Source of the DNA: Barnesiella intestinihominis YIT 11860
GTDB taxonomy: Bacteria; Bacteroidota; Bacteroidia; Bacteroidales; Barnesiellaceae
DNA: 64,000 nucleotides
Assembly: GCF_000296465.1 (NCBI RefSeq)
Contig: NZ_JH815203.1
Span: 620,001-684,000 of the forward strand
Direction of reading: 5' to 3'
The notes under the pieces are model-generated. The model saw nothing but the letters and a program-made list of their open reading frames with translations, had not been told where the DNA came from and made no database searches. Positions 17,647 to 26,141 of the stretch are shown one piece after another; the stretch's first letter is position 1, and every line of letters starts with the position of its first letter. The position numbers were made by a program, and so were the translations under genes.

Positions 17647-18915
17647 ATGGCCTTCTTACTATATCTACTACAAATAAACATAGCACTAAGTCTATTATAT
17701 TTATGCTATAAAGTTCTATTCTCGCAAAATACATTTTTCGGGTTAAGAAGGCTCATACTCATCAGTATCGTGTTATTCTCCACGACCTACCCGTGGTACG
17801 ACATTCCCGACATCGACCCTATTATTCCGGCCCATCTGCAAATTACACTTCCCGAAGTACTTTACAGCATGGGAGAAACAGTCCCCCAGAAAGCCTTTGA
17901 CATATACCCGTTGATAGCTTATCTATACGGAGGAATATGCTCGCTATTCTTGTTACGCATGTTTTTGAGAATAGCTTCGATAATAAAACTGCGGGCAAAT
18001 GGAAAGCTCCGTATCATCGGGAAGAGCCATATAGTCGTCTGCGACGAAAACATACAACCCTGTTCCTTCTTCCGATGGATATTTCTTCCTCATTCTATTT
18101 TGCAAAATAAAAACACGCTCACAAGAATACTCCGACACGAAAATACACACATACGACAATTACATACCATAGATGTCCTATTAGGCGAAAGTATGGCAGC
18201 ATTATGTTGGATAAATCCGTTAAGCTGGTTATTGCTGAAAGAAATCAGACTGAATCTCGAATATATGGCCGACAAGGCTGCGATTCCCGACGAACAAGAA
18301 AAAAAGACATACCAATACCTGTTACTCGACATTTCACAATCGAATAACGAACTCCCTTCCGCAATACCGTTCAATTACTCTTTTTTGAAAACCCGCATTC
18401 GCATGATTAACCGGAAGCGATCACAAACGACATCTGTATTCAAATATCTGCTGATACTACCCCTTTTCTTGGCTATCGTAACTGCCAACCAATGCTGTAC
18501 AGACCAACAACCGCTTCAATCCGAAATTGAAAAAGTATTCCCCAAACCCTCGGAAGTTCAAACGAAAGATAGCTCGACAACCGCTTCCGAAACATCGGAA
18601 ACTCCCCTCGAAGTCGCGGAAATCATGCCCGAATTTCCCGGCGGAACCGAAGCGTTGCTCTCTTTTATCAAAGACAATCTCGAATACCCGCAAAAAGCTA
18701 TCGACGGACAAACCGAAGGACGGGTAATCATACGATTTGTCGTAAACAGCAATGGAGAAATATCCGATCCCACAATTCTCAAAGGCATAAACAAAAATCT
18801 CGACCAAGCCGCCATAGATGTTATTAACAAACTACCCCGTTGGAAACCGGGACAGCAAGACGGACAACCCGTAAGTGTACGGTTCACCCTTCCCATCGTT
18901 TTCAAATTAACCTGA
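17647..18915 (+). CDS. BlaR1-type M56 metalloprotease fused to a TonB C-terminal domain
   Basis: 422 aa. The N-terminal part has transmembrane segments near residues 3-20, 35-48 and 88-110. The zinc protease motif is H164-E-N-T-H168, with the distal 'NLEYMADKAAI' (Glu205, Asp209) completing the M56 site. A fourth hydrophobic segment near 263-280 ('YLLILPLFLAIVTA') leads to a periplasmic linker and a TonB C-terminal domain (about 325-422, 'PEFPGGTEALLSFI'). The classical beta-lactam sensor domain of BlaR1 is absent. It probably cleaves the upstream repressor on an envelope signal. Its TonB domain is duplicated in the next gene. Confidence 0.92.
   Translation: MAFLLYLLQINIALSLLYLCYKVLFSQNTFFGLRRLILISIVLFSTTYPWYDIPDIDPIIPAHLQITLPEVLYSMGETVPQKAFDIYPLIAYLYGGICSLFLLRMFLRIASIIKLRANGKLRIIGKSHIVVCDENIQPCSFFRWIFLPHSILQNKNTLTRILRHENTHIRQLHTIDVLLGESMAALCWINPLSWLLLKEIRLNLEYMADKAAIPDEQEKKTYQYLLLDISQSNNELPSAIPFNYSFLKTRIRMINRKRSQTTSVFKYLLILPLFLAIVTANQCCTDQQPLQSEIEKVFPKPSEVQTKDSSTTASETSETPLEVAEIMPEFPGGTEALLSFIKDNLEYPQKAIDGQTEGRVIIRFVVNSNGEISDPTILKGINKNLDQAAIDVINKLPRWKPGQQDGQPVSVRFTLPIVFKLT
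18613..18911 (+). repeat. Direct duplication, copy A (TonB-C domain of the M56 protease)
   Basis: This segment and 19113-19411 are offset by exactly 500 bp and match over most of their length at DNA level, for example both read ATGCCCGAATTTCCCGGCGG. Confidence 0.8.
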
Positions 18916-18941
18916 TATATTCACTTAAAAAATTTAGACAC

Positions 18942-19415
18942 ATGAAAAAGACATTATTATCCTCGATGATTATCATCTTAATGGGTTTGCTCGGAGCTTG
19001 TAGCTCCAATACCTCGGACAAAGCGAGTCTGCCGGAACAATCTGCATCGGAAAACGAAACGGCAACCCCGGTCGCAATCGAAGTCCCCGACACACTTGGC
19101 AAAACATACGATGCAGCCGAAGTCATGCCCGAATTTCCCGGCGGAACCAAAGCGTTACTCTCTTTTATCGCCGAAAATCTCAAATACCCGCAAAAAGCTA
19201 TCGACGAACAAACCGAAGGGCGGGTAATCGTACAATTCGTTATCGATAAAACCGGGAAAGTATCGAGCCCCGAAGTCATTAGAGGCGTAACCTCGGAACT
19301 TGACCAAGCTGCGTTGGACATCGTCTCGGCACTCCCCGACTGGAAACCGGGCGAACAAGACGGACAAAAAGTAAATGTGAAATACACACTGCCCGTAGTC
19401 TTTAAGTTGAAATAA
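18942..19415 (+). CDS. Lipoprotein with a stand-alone TonB C-terminal domain
   Basis: 157 aa from the ATG at 18942. A lipobox 'LLGACSS' places the acceptor Cys at about residue 21. A short Ser/Thr/Glu-rich linker is followed by a TonB-C domain (about residues 60-157) that is nearly identical in protein and DNA to the end of the preceding M56 protease. It follows that gene by 26 bp and precedes a long hairpin at 19456, so it closes the operon. Lacking the usual N-terminal TonB membrane helix and proline-rich region, it is unlikely to power transport and may act as a decoy or binding partner. Confidence 0.85.
   Translation: MKKTLLSSMIIILMGLLGACSSNTSDKASLPEQSASENETATPVAIEVPDTLGKTYDAAEVMPEFPGGTKALLSFIAENLKYPQKAIDEQTEGRVIVQFVIDKTGKVSSPEVIRGVTSELDQAALDIVSALPDWKPGEQDGQKVNVKYTLPVVFKLK
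19113..19411 (+). repeat. Direct duplication, copy B (TonB-C domain of the lipoprotein)
   Basis: Partner of 18613-18911. The matching DNA suggests a recent intra-operon tandem duplication of the TonB-C coding segment. Confidence 0.8.
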
Positions 19416-19455
19416 CGAGAATGCCGATACAATAGATTTATCTCTGAAAATACGA

Positions 19456-19506
19456 TACGGTTCGAGGGGAAAACCCCGTTCGTTCGAGTTTTCCCCTCGA
19501 ACCGTA
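19456..19506 (+). terminator. Long hairpin ending the BlaI-type operon
   Basis: The stem TACGGTTCGAGGGGAAAAC pairs with its complement over about 19 bp around a loop of about 13 nt. There is no immediate T-run, so termination may be imperfect. Confidence 0.65.
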
Positions 19507-19540
19507 CATAACTTTTGCACAATATACCCCCTTTCCGCTT

Positions 19541-20740
19541 ATGAAAAAATTACTTTGCTTTATCGGTCTTTTTCTGGCTCTATTCGCCTTGAAAAGTCAT
19601 GCCGGTATTCCCGGCGGAACCATACCATTTATCTTTGACAGTCATTTATATCTTCAAGTAAGGCTGAACGACACCATTCCCGTCACTGTTATCTACGATA
19701 CGGGCGCCGACTTTCTATACCTCGATGAAGATTATTTGAAACTGAATAATCTGCAAAATGCTTTCGGGAAAAAAGGAATAGCAAGAATGGGAGGTGCAGG
19801 TAACAACGAGCCCCAATCCGTCGACATCTTCATCGAACCTGTTAAAATCCACTGTGGAGAATTAGATTATCAAAACAAGATAACCCCTGTCATTAAATTG
19901 CGTGATATTCTTGGAAAGCACACCGATGGCTTGCTGGGCAATACCCACCTGTTAAATATGCCTTTGGAGATTAATTTCAGTGAAAGCTACATCAAGCAAT
20001 TAAAAGAACCGCTCCCGGCCGACTCGCTTGACCGTTACCACAAACTTGAAGCTCGATTCAAAGAAAACCGCATCGATGTGAAAGCCAATCTGCAAATCGA
20101 TTCCGCAAATACGGTAGAAGGCTGGTTTAGAATGGATTTAGGGAGTGGCTCCACCATCACTCTTTCAAATGAAACGACATCTGCGTTAAACCTTGCCGGC
20201 GTACGCAAAGCCTACTTCGAAACACAGGCCGGGGGAATAGGAGGAAGTTCCGAGGAATTTGAATTAAGAGCCGAAAAATTCTGTATGGTCGATACGCTCG
20301 AAAATCTTGTAATAGACTGCTCCCTCAATAAGAAAGGAGCATTATCATCGGGCAGGCCCTATGTGGGCATCATCGGCAATGAAATCTGGTCGCTCTACGA
20401 CATTATTTTGGATCCCGTTCATTCCTCCGTATGGGTAAAACGAAACAATAATGAAGGCTCCTATTCCCGATCTTCCATCACGCATATGGCCGTTATCGAC
20501 CGTACGGACATTTGCGACGGTTGGATTATCAACGGACTTTATAAAGGTGGAATCGCAGAACAGGCCGGTATTGAAATCGGAGACATAATCATAGCGATAA
20601 ACGACCGGCCCGTTAAAGAAATAACTTGGGAAGAACAGCGAAAAGGGTTAGGCCTCAACGGCAAGACAGAATACACGATAAAGAAAAGAAACGGTGAAAT
20701 AGTCACTTGCGTCCTATACATTCGTAATCAAATCATCTGA
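19541..20740 (+). CDS. Exported retropepsin-like aspartyl protease with PDZ domain
   Basis: 399 aa with a signal peptide (cleavage near 'LKSHAG'). The active-site motif 'VIYDTGADFLYLD' is the D-T-G-A signature of single-domain aspartyl proteases, near residue 52. A second related 'RMDLGSGSTITLS' suggests a duplicated aspartyl-protease fold. The C-terminal 85 residues form a PDZ domain ('GWIINGLYKGGIAEQAGIEIGDIIIAIND'). It probably trims or senses periplasmic proteins. It is monocistronic, separated from the upstream operon by a strong hairpin. Confidence 0.88.
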   Translation: MKKLLCFIGLFLALFALKSHAGIPGGTIPFIFDSHLYLQVRLNDTIPVTVIYDTGADFLYLDEDYLKLNNLQNAFGKKGIARMGGAGNNEPQSVDIFIEPVKIHCGELDYQNKITPVIKLRDILGKHTDGLLGNTHLLNMPLEINFSESYIKQLKEPLPADSLDRYHKLEARFKENRIDVKANLQIDSANTVEGWFRMDLGSGSTITLSNETTSALNLAGVRKAYFETQAGGIGGSSEEFELRAEKFCMVDTLENLVIDCSLNKKGALSSGRPYVGIIGNEIWSLYDIILDPVHSSVWVKRNNNEGSYSRSSITHMAVIDRTDICDGWIINGLYKGGIAEQAGIEIGDIIIAINDRPVKEITWEEQRKGLGLNGKTEYTIKKRNGEIVTCVLYIRNQII

Positions 20741-20936
20741 CCTGTAAGGTTGCGGAAAACAGCCTGTTTTTTTCATTCAATATAGAAATTCAAATGCACG
20801 GCACAAGAACAAAACAGAAACAGTAGAACGAGATTATTGAATCTGCAATGAATAGAGAACAACTTTTAAACTCCTCCCTTACCGAGCCCCGTAGCATGGC
20901 GGATTATCTTTGTTTTCACTATCGAAGATATTCTAA

Positions 20937-20999
20937 AACTCCTCCTCTGTGTTTTGCACAGCAAAATATAGGGGAGGTGTCCGAAGGACGGAGGGGTTA
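20937..20999 (+). repeat. Double-hairpin palindromic repeat, GTCC-GAA-GGAC variant
   Basis: TTTTGC-ACA-GCAAAA hairpin, AGGGGAGG, GTCC-GAA-GGAC, GGAGGGGTTA. Confidence 0.8.
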
Positions 21000-21117
21000 G
21001 AAAAATATCGACAGTGGCAGCAACAAAATCAAGTATCACCCTCTCCCCCTGCCGTGCCCCGTAGCATGGTGGAGCAAGGCTCATAAAATCGGAGCAAGGG
21101 CGAAAGCGGAATACATC

Positions 21118-21184
21118 TCAACCTCTCCCCCTGTATTTCCGTAAGGGAATATAGGGGGAGTGCCCGTAGGGCGAGGGGGTTAAA
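21118..21184 (+). repeat. Double-hairpin palindromic repeat, TTCC/GCCC type
   Basis: TCCCCCTG...TTCC-GTAA-GGGAA...AGGGGGA with GCCC-GTA-GGGC and GAGGGGGTTA. Confidence 0.8.
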
Positions 21185-21237
21185 ACAGAAACAGTAGAAC
21201 GAGATTATTGAATCTGCAATGAACGGAGGGTTACTCT

Positions 21238-21302
21238 TAAACTCCTCCTCTGTGTTTTGCACTGCAAAATATAGGGGAGGTGTCCGAAGGACGGAGGGGT
21301 TA
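21238..21302 (+). repeat. Double-hairpin palindromic repeat, GTCC-GAA-GGAC variant
   Basis: TTTTGC-ACT-GCAAAA hairpin, AGGGGAGG, GTCC-GAA-GGAC, GGAGGGGTTA. Confidence 0.8.
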
Positions 21303-21405
21303 GAAAAATATCGACAGTGACAGTAACAAAATCAAGTATCACCCTCTCCCCCTACCTGTCCCGTAGCATGGCGGGGTATCACACTGCGATATAGAGGGAG
21401 CAGGT

Positions 21406-22857
21406 TTAATGCCTTTCGGCTCGCGAAGCATCTATCCGCAACAAAACGAACAACAAAATGGTAAATCCCCACAGCGACGACCCCCCATAACTGAAAAAAG
21501 GCAAAGGTATACCGATAACAGGGCACAATCCTATGACCATACCGATATTCACAGCCAAATGAAAAAACAATATCGAGACCACACAATAAGCATATACCCT
21601 TCCAAAAGCAGAATGCTGCCGTTCTCCGATAGCTATAAGTCTGAATATGAGCGTAACGAAAAGGACAATCACACCCACGGCTCCCCAAAAGCCCTCCTCC
21701 TCTCCAATGGTACAAAAGATAAAGTCGGTATCTTGCTCCGGCACATATTTCAACTTCGTTTGAGTCCCATTCAGAAAACCTTTCCCCCAAAAGCCCCCCG
21801 AACCGATGGCAATTTTCGACTGGTTCACATTATATCCCGCACCGCGCAAGTCCTCCTCCATACCCAGTGTCACTTTAATCCGTTTCTGCTGATGAGACTC
21901 CAACACTTCATTAAAGGCATAATCCACAGAAAACAGAAAAACGACCGATACGATGGCCGTTGCCAAGATAGTAAGAATCCTCAACGAACGAGTCGAAAAG
22001 TAAAGAAGCACCAGATAAACGACGACGGCGGCCGTAGTCCCCATACAAACATACAAGAGATTAACCGGTACATCGAAATACATCAAAATGCCACATACCG
22101 CTCCTACCGCCAAATAACCAAGCATCAAATAACGAGCCGCACGACTGTTTCTCTGATAGAATAACAACATTCCGACCACCACCAAAAGAATAAGTACGAA
22201 AACCAACACTTCTCCGGCAGGAATCTCCCCCCATAATACACTCGAATATTTGACGGCAACCACAAAATAGACCACGGCGCAAAGACCATAGAAAAGGAAC
22301 AATCCCGATAATCCTTCCCGATACAGAACAAATATCAACGATGCGAAAACCAACGCCGAACCGGTCTCCTTTTGAGCGATAATCAAAACAATAGGCAACA
22401 ATATGATAAAAACCGCACGGAATAAATCCCGTCTGTTTTTCAAAGAAAACCCATACGTCCCGAAAGACCGAGCCAAAGCAAGAGCCGTGGCAAACTTAGC
22501 GAACTCGGCCGGTTGTAAACTGACAGGCCCCAACACCAACCACGAACGGGATCCTTTTATATCGGGGGCTAAAAATATGGTGGCGATAAGCAAAAGTATG
22601 ATAATCCCGTAGAATAGATAAGCATAAGTTTCATAAACCCGGAAATCCACCATTAAAATCATAAAAGCCAATACGAGCGACAAACCTATCCATATCAACT
22701 GTTTTCCCGACCGCTCGGCAAAGTCGAATATACTGGCATTATCGAAATCGTAACTGGCGGCATAAATGCTTATCCAACCGCAAAGAACGAGAATCAGATA
22801 AAGGATTACCGTCATCCAGTCGATAGACCGCCATATATTAATGCTTTTTGACCCCAC
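21406..22857 (-). CDS. rodA: Rod-shape glycosyltransferase RodA (SEDS family)
   Basis: About 483 aa from the GTG at 22857. The frame opens 20 codons earlier, but those residues overlap mrdA by 80 bp and look unlike RodA N-termini, which start shortly before the '(I)WRSIDWMTVILY' segment. About ten transmembrane segments and the SEDS signatures 'GSRSWLVLGPVSLQPAEFAKFA' and 'VPEQDTDFIFCTIGEEEGFWG', plus 'GIPLPFFSYGGSSL', are visible. RodA polymerises glycan strands during lateral wall growth, together with the PBP2 encoded immediately upstream (20-bp overlap). It is the last gene of the purH-mre operon. Confidence 0.93.
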   Translation of the reverse strand: MGSKSINIWRSIDWMTVILYLILVLCGWISIYAASYDFDNASIFDFAERSGKQLIWIGLSLVLAFMILMVDFRVYETYAYLFYGIIILLLIATIFLAPDIKGSRSWLVLGPVSLQPAEFAKFATALALARSFGTYGFSLKNRRDLFRAVFIILLPIVLIIAQKETGSALVFASLIFVLYREGLSGLFLFYGLCAVVYFVVAVKYSSVLWGEIPAGEVLVFVLILLVVVGMLLFYQRNSRAARYLMLGYLAVGAVCGILMYFDVPVNLLYVCMGTTAAVVVYLVLLYFSTRSLRILTILATAIVSVVFLFSVDYAFNEVLESHQQKRIKVTLGMEEDLRGAGYNVNQSKIAIGSGGFWGKGFLNGTQTKLKYVPEQDTDFIFCTIGEEEGFWGAVGVIVLFVTLIFRLIAIGERQHSAFGRVYAYCVVSILFFHLAVNIGMVIGLCPVIGIPLPFFSYGGSSLWGFTILLFVLLRIDASRAERH

Positions 22858-24700
22858 TGTATATGATTGTGTTAGATTGCAACATACGTTCTTCCAAGTA
22901 TTTCCGCTCCGGTGCAATCTTCCGGTTCAGATACATCTCCATCATCAGACTTCCGATAGGTACACCATACGTAGCTCCGAATCCTGCATTCTCCACATAA
23001 ACGGCAATAGCTATTTTGGGGTTGTCCATCGGAGCGAATCCCATAAAAGCCGAGTGGTCTTTTCCATGAGGATTCTGTGCCGTTCCCGTCTTTCCGCACA
23101 CCTCTATACCCGGTATAGCACCTATACGGCAAGTCCCGCCGGTTACAGCCATGCGCATACCCTCTACGACATAATCGTAATAATGAGAATCGACCATAGT
23201 ATGTTTAGGAACGGTAAACTCCGGGGAGATAACCGTATCCTGTATCTCCCGAACCAAATGCGGAGTGTAAAAATACCCCCTATTGGCAATCGTCGCCGAC
23301 AAATTGGCTATCTGCAACGGGGTCGCCAAGACCTCTCCTTGTCCAATCGCAACAGATATAATCGTCAATGCGCTCCATCGATTCTCGCCATATACCTTGC
23401 TGTAATAATTACTGTTGGGAATAAAGCCTCGACTCTCACCCGGTAAATCCACCCCTAAACGATATCCATACCCCATCGATACCAAATAATCTTTCCAAAC
23501 ATTGAACGCCTTTGCCGGCGATTGATATTTTTTCCGATTATCGACCATCGAACGCAATCCGTAACAGAAAAACGCATTACACGAAGTTTGCAAAGCCGGA
23601 AGTAACGATAAAGGTGATGCATGCCCATGACAGCCGACTTTCAACCGTCCCGACACAAACCCATGATAACAGGGATAAAGAGTATGCTCGGTGATGATCC
23701 CTTCGTTCAGGAAAATAAGTCCCTGTGTAGGCTTAAATGTCGATCCCGGCGGGTATGCGGCCATCAAAGCTCTATCGAACAAAGGTTTGTACCGGTCTCT
23801 ATTCAGTTTCAAATAATTTCTACCTCTCTCCCTGCCAACCAGCATGGAGGGATCGTAAGTGGGACTCGAAACCATCGCCAATATCTCTCCCGTAGACGGC
23901 TCGATAGCAACGATAGCCCCAATCTTGTTCTGCATTAATTTCTCACCATAGGCCTGCAACTCGATATCCAACGACAAATTCAGATTTTTCCCCGAAACAG
24001 GTGCTACATCATAACGCCCGTCTTCATATCTTCCTTTAACACGGCCATGAGCATCACGCAGTAAAATCTCCACCCCCTTTTCTCCACGTAAAATATTTTC
24101 GTAAGAGCGCTCTATCCCCAAATCTCCGGTGTAATCTCCCCGAGTATAATAACTGTCTTTCTCTATATCTCCGGGAGACACTTCCCGAATATTCCCCAAT
24201 ACATTCGCAGCCACAGGGTAAGCATACTCCCTGAGCATACGGTTTTGAATGAAAAAACCAGGGAAACGATATAGTTTCTCTTGTAACCGTCCATAATCTT
24301 GCGCAGACAACTGGGTCATAAATGTCTGAGGCGTATATGACGAATAACCGGGATTCAACCTCCGATTTTTCATATCCGCCATGCGCTTATCGAATTGTTC
24401 CTTCGTAATCCCCACAGTCCGGCAAAAATCAAGTGTATCGAAAGGGCGAACCTCTCGTACAATCATCATTACATCGTATGCCGGTTGATTAAAAACCAAT
24501 AACTTTCCATTGCGGTCATAAATAAGACCACGAGAAGGATATTGTGTTTTTTTCAAGAAAGCGTTTCCATCGGCGTGTTGCTTATAGTCGTCGTTCAACA
24601 CTTGTAAAGAAAACAATCGCACGACATATATGCAAGCAATCACCAACACGATGCCGCCTATCACATATTTACGCCTCTCTAATTTATAGTCTTTTCTCAC
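22838..24700 (-). CDS. mrdA: Penicillin-binding protein 2 (elongation transpeptidase)
   Basis: 620 aa with one N-terminal membrane anchor (about residues 11-32). A dimerisation/pedestal region follows, then a transpeptidase domain with all three motifs: S320-T-F-K323, S373-C-N375 and K537-T-G539. It crosslinks peptidoglycan in the elongasome as partner of RodA, MreC and MreB. The gene overlaps mreD by 17 bp upstream and rodA by about 20 bp downstream, so expression is tightly coupled. Confidence 0.96.
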   Translation of the reverse strand: MRKDYKLERRKYVIGGIVLVIACIYVVRLFSLQVLNDDYKQHADGNAFLKKTQYPSRGLIYDRNGKLLVFNQPAYDVMMIVREVRPFDTLDFCRTVGITKEQFDKRMADMKNRRLNPGYSSYTPQTFMTQLSAQDYGRLQEKLYRFPGFFIQNRMLREYAYPVAANVLGNIREVSPGDIEKDSYYTRGDYTGDLGIERSYENILRGEKGVEILLRDAHGRVKGRYEDGRYDVAPVSGKNLNLSLDIELQAYGEKLMQNKIGAIVAIEPSTGEILAMVSSPTYDPSMLVGRERGRNYLKLNRDRYKPLFDRALMAAYPPGSTFKPTQGLIFLNEGIITEHTLYPCYHGFVSGRLKVGCHGHASPLSLLPALQTSCNAFFCYGLRSMVDNRKKYQSPAKAFNVWKDYLVSMGYGYRLGVDLPGESRGFIPNSNYYSKVYGENRWSALTIISVAIGQGEVLATPLQIANLSATIANRGYFYTPHLVREIQDTVISPEFTVPKHTMVDSHYYDYVVEGMRMAVTGGTCRIGAIPGIEVCGKTGTAQNPHGKDHSAFMGFAPMDNPKIAIAVYVENAGFGATYGVPIGSLMMEMYLNRKIAPERKYLEERMLQSNTIIYSGVKKH

Positions 24701-25202
24701 GTCCCGATTTCGTTAAACTGTCCATTCCCAATATCACAAGAAATGTCAATATAGTACTGGCTAAAACACGCAAAACCAATCTTCCTATATCGAAAAAGCT
24801 AAAAGACTCTATTACGAAAAGGAGGGTACAGAAACAAAGTGAAAATGTAAGCACGTAGCGCACGAACAAAGACATTCCGAAATTACGTATAGAGGGTTCC
24901 GATTCGCTATAATCTTCACCTCTCGGCGTATAAAGATTCAATATCGGTTTTCTCAAAAAGGCAACGACGGTACAAGCCAAAGCATTCATACCCGGCGTAT
25001 TGCTGAATATGTCGATTACCAACCCAAGAATAAAAGCAAGCGTTAAAGTCCAATTAACCGAGAGCGATAGAGGTAACCTGATTATAAAATAAATATAAAG
25101 AAAAGGAATGGCAACTCCCAATAAATGTATACTATTTCCTATCGTAACCTGCAAGAATACGACTACAATAAACAAGAAAAAATATCGTACCCAACTATTC
25201 AT
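24684..25202 (-). CDS. mreD: Rod shape-determining protein MreD
   Basis: 172 aa from the ATG at 25202. The frame extends 21 codons upstream but those overlap mreC and lack hydrophobic character. Five to six transmembrane segments fill the protein ('YFFLFIVVVFLQVTIGNSIHLLG', 'TLTLAFILGLVIDIFSNTPGMNALACTVVAFL'), matching the MreD family, which links MreC and PBP2 in the inner membrane. It overlaps mreC by 8 bp and mrdA by 17 bp. Confidence 0.92.
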   Translation of the reverse strand: MNSWVRYFFLFIVVVFLQVTIGNSIHLLGVAIPFLYIYFIIRLPLSLSVNWTLTLAFILGLVIDIFSNTPGMNALACTVVAFLRKPILNLYTPRGEDYSESEPSIRNFGMSLFVRYVLTFSLCFCTLLFVIESFSFFDIGRLVLRVLASTILTFLVILGMDSLTKSGREKRL

Positions 25203-26040
25203 ATCGAGCCTCCTTTTCAAGTTTATTCTGTTCTTCTTTTTGTCGGTTCGATATAATGCGCACATACCCTAAGCCACTAAAATCGGAACTTAGCTCCACA
25301 CGCAATGTATAGAAATTATCGTCACGCTGCTTTTTATAATCGCTGATTATACCCACCATAATTCCTTCTGGAAACACAGACGAATAGCCGCTCGTGACAA
25401 TCGTATCTCCCGGAGCAAACTCCACATGCCGAGGCATCTCCTCTAATACGGCGTAACGAGGACTCACCGCATCCCAAACCAAAGACCCGAAATAGTCGCT
25501 GCCTTTTACCTTGCAACTGAGACGCAACTTAGGGTTAAGAACCGATATGGCCACGGAATGATGTTCGCCCACAACATTGATGATGCCCACGACACCGTTC
25601 TGATCGACCACTCCCATCTCCGGCTCTATGCCTTCGGCTCGCCCCTTGTCAATCGTTATATAATTGTTTATTTGCGCTATACTGTTATTCACGACACGAG
25701 CCACTGCAAAATCATAATCATGAAGTACGGAATCGAAAGGAATCGTATCTTTTCCCACAGAAGACCTATAACGATTCAACTGTTCTTTCAGATTTATTAC
25801 CTCCATCTCCAACTCTCCGTTTCGTAATTGCAAATCCCTGTTTACTTCTCTCAATCCAAAATATGAAGTTACTTCCGATTGCAAATCATAAACGGCCGCT
25901 GCCACTTGATTGGCCGACGAAAGATAAATACTGCGCTGGTAAGGGTTTCGCCCAAACAACAACACGCAACTTATCGCTACATAAATAGCAAGAACTATCC
26001 ATGAGCTATGCCTCAATAAAAAATTGATTAAGTTGCGCAT
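25195..26040 (-). CDS. mreC: Rod shape-determining protein MreC
   Basis: 281 aa with one transmembrane anchor (about residues 12-30) and a periplasmic coiled coil (about 60-90, 'REVNRDLQLRNGELEMEVINLKEQL'). Two beta domains follow, with the MreC-typical 'INNYITIDKGRAEGIEPEMGVVDQNGVVGII' segment. MreC is the periplasmic scaffold that activates PBP2. A 101-bp gap with a strong hairpin separates it from mreB, whereas the genes downstream overlap. Confidence 0.94.
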   Translation of the reverse strand: MRNLINFLLRHSSWIVLAIYVAISCVLLFGRNPYQRSIYLSSANQVAAAVYDLQSEVTSYFGLREVNRDLQLRNGELEMEVINLKEQLNRYRSSVGKDTIPFDSVLHDYDFAVARVVNNSIAQINNYITIDKGRAEGIEPEMGVVDQNGVVGIINVVGEHHSVAISVLNPKLRLSCKVKGSDYFGSLVWDAVSPRYAVLEEMPRHVEFAPGDTIVTSGYSSVFPEGIMVGIISDYKKQRDDNFYTLRVELSSDFSGLGYVRIISNRQKEEQNKLEKEARYE

Positions 26041-26062
26041 TTTCTTATTAATTCTATCACAA

Positions 26063-26098
26063 CGAGTTACAAAAGTTTTTTTTCACTTTTGTAACTCG
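26063..26098 (-). promoter_or_regulatory. Intra-operon hairpin between mreB and mreC
   Basis: A perfect 14-bp stem CGAGTTACAAAAGT/ACTTTTGTAACTCG with an 8-nt loop. No T-run follows on either strand, so it may be an RNA stabiliser or processing site rather than a terminator. Confidence 0.55.
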
Positions 26099-26141
26099 TC
26101 TATTCTAAAAAACGACAAAGCCTGTCGATGTATCTTTTCTG

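Larger units (their letters stand above)
20741..21405. other. Convergent spacer filled with repeats
   Basis: It holds three full double-hairpin repeats, two partial units with the CCCGTAGCATGGCGG-type arm (about 20871 and 21339), and two copies of a short motif (20811-20850 and 21183-21232) related to 16130-16178. No gene is seen. Confidence 0.8.

Noticed and set aside
5308-21400. CRISPR array
   Set aside because: The repeats are not evenly spaced, differ in their stems, have repeated rather than unique spacers, and no cas genes are present.
22858-22917. Upstream start codon for rodA
   Set aside because: It would overlap mrdA by 80 bp and add residues unlike RodA N-termini; the GTG at 22857 is preferred.
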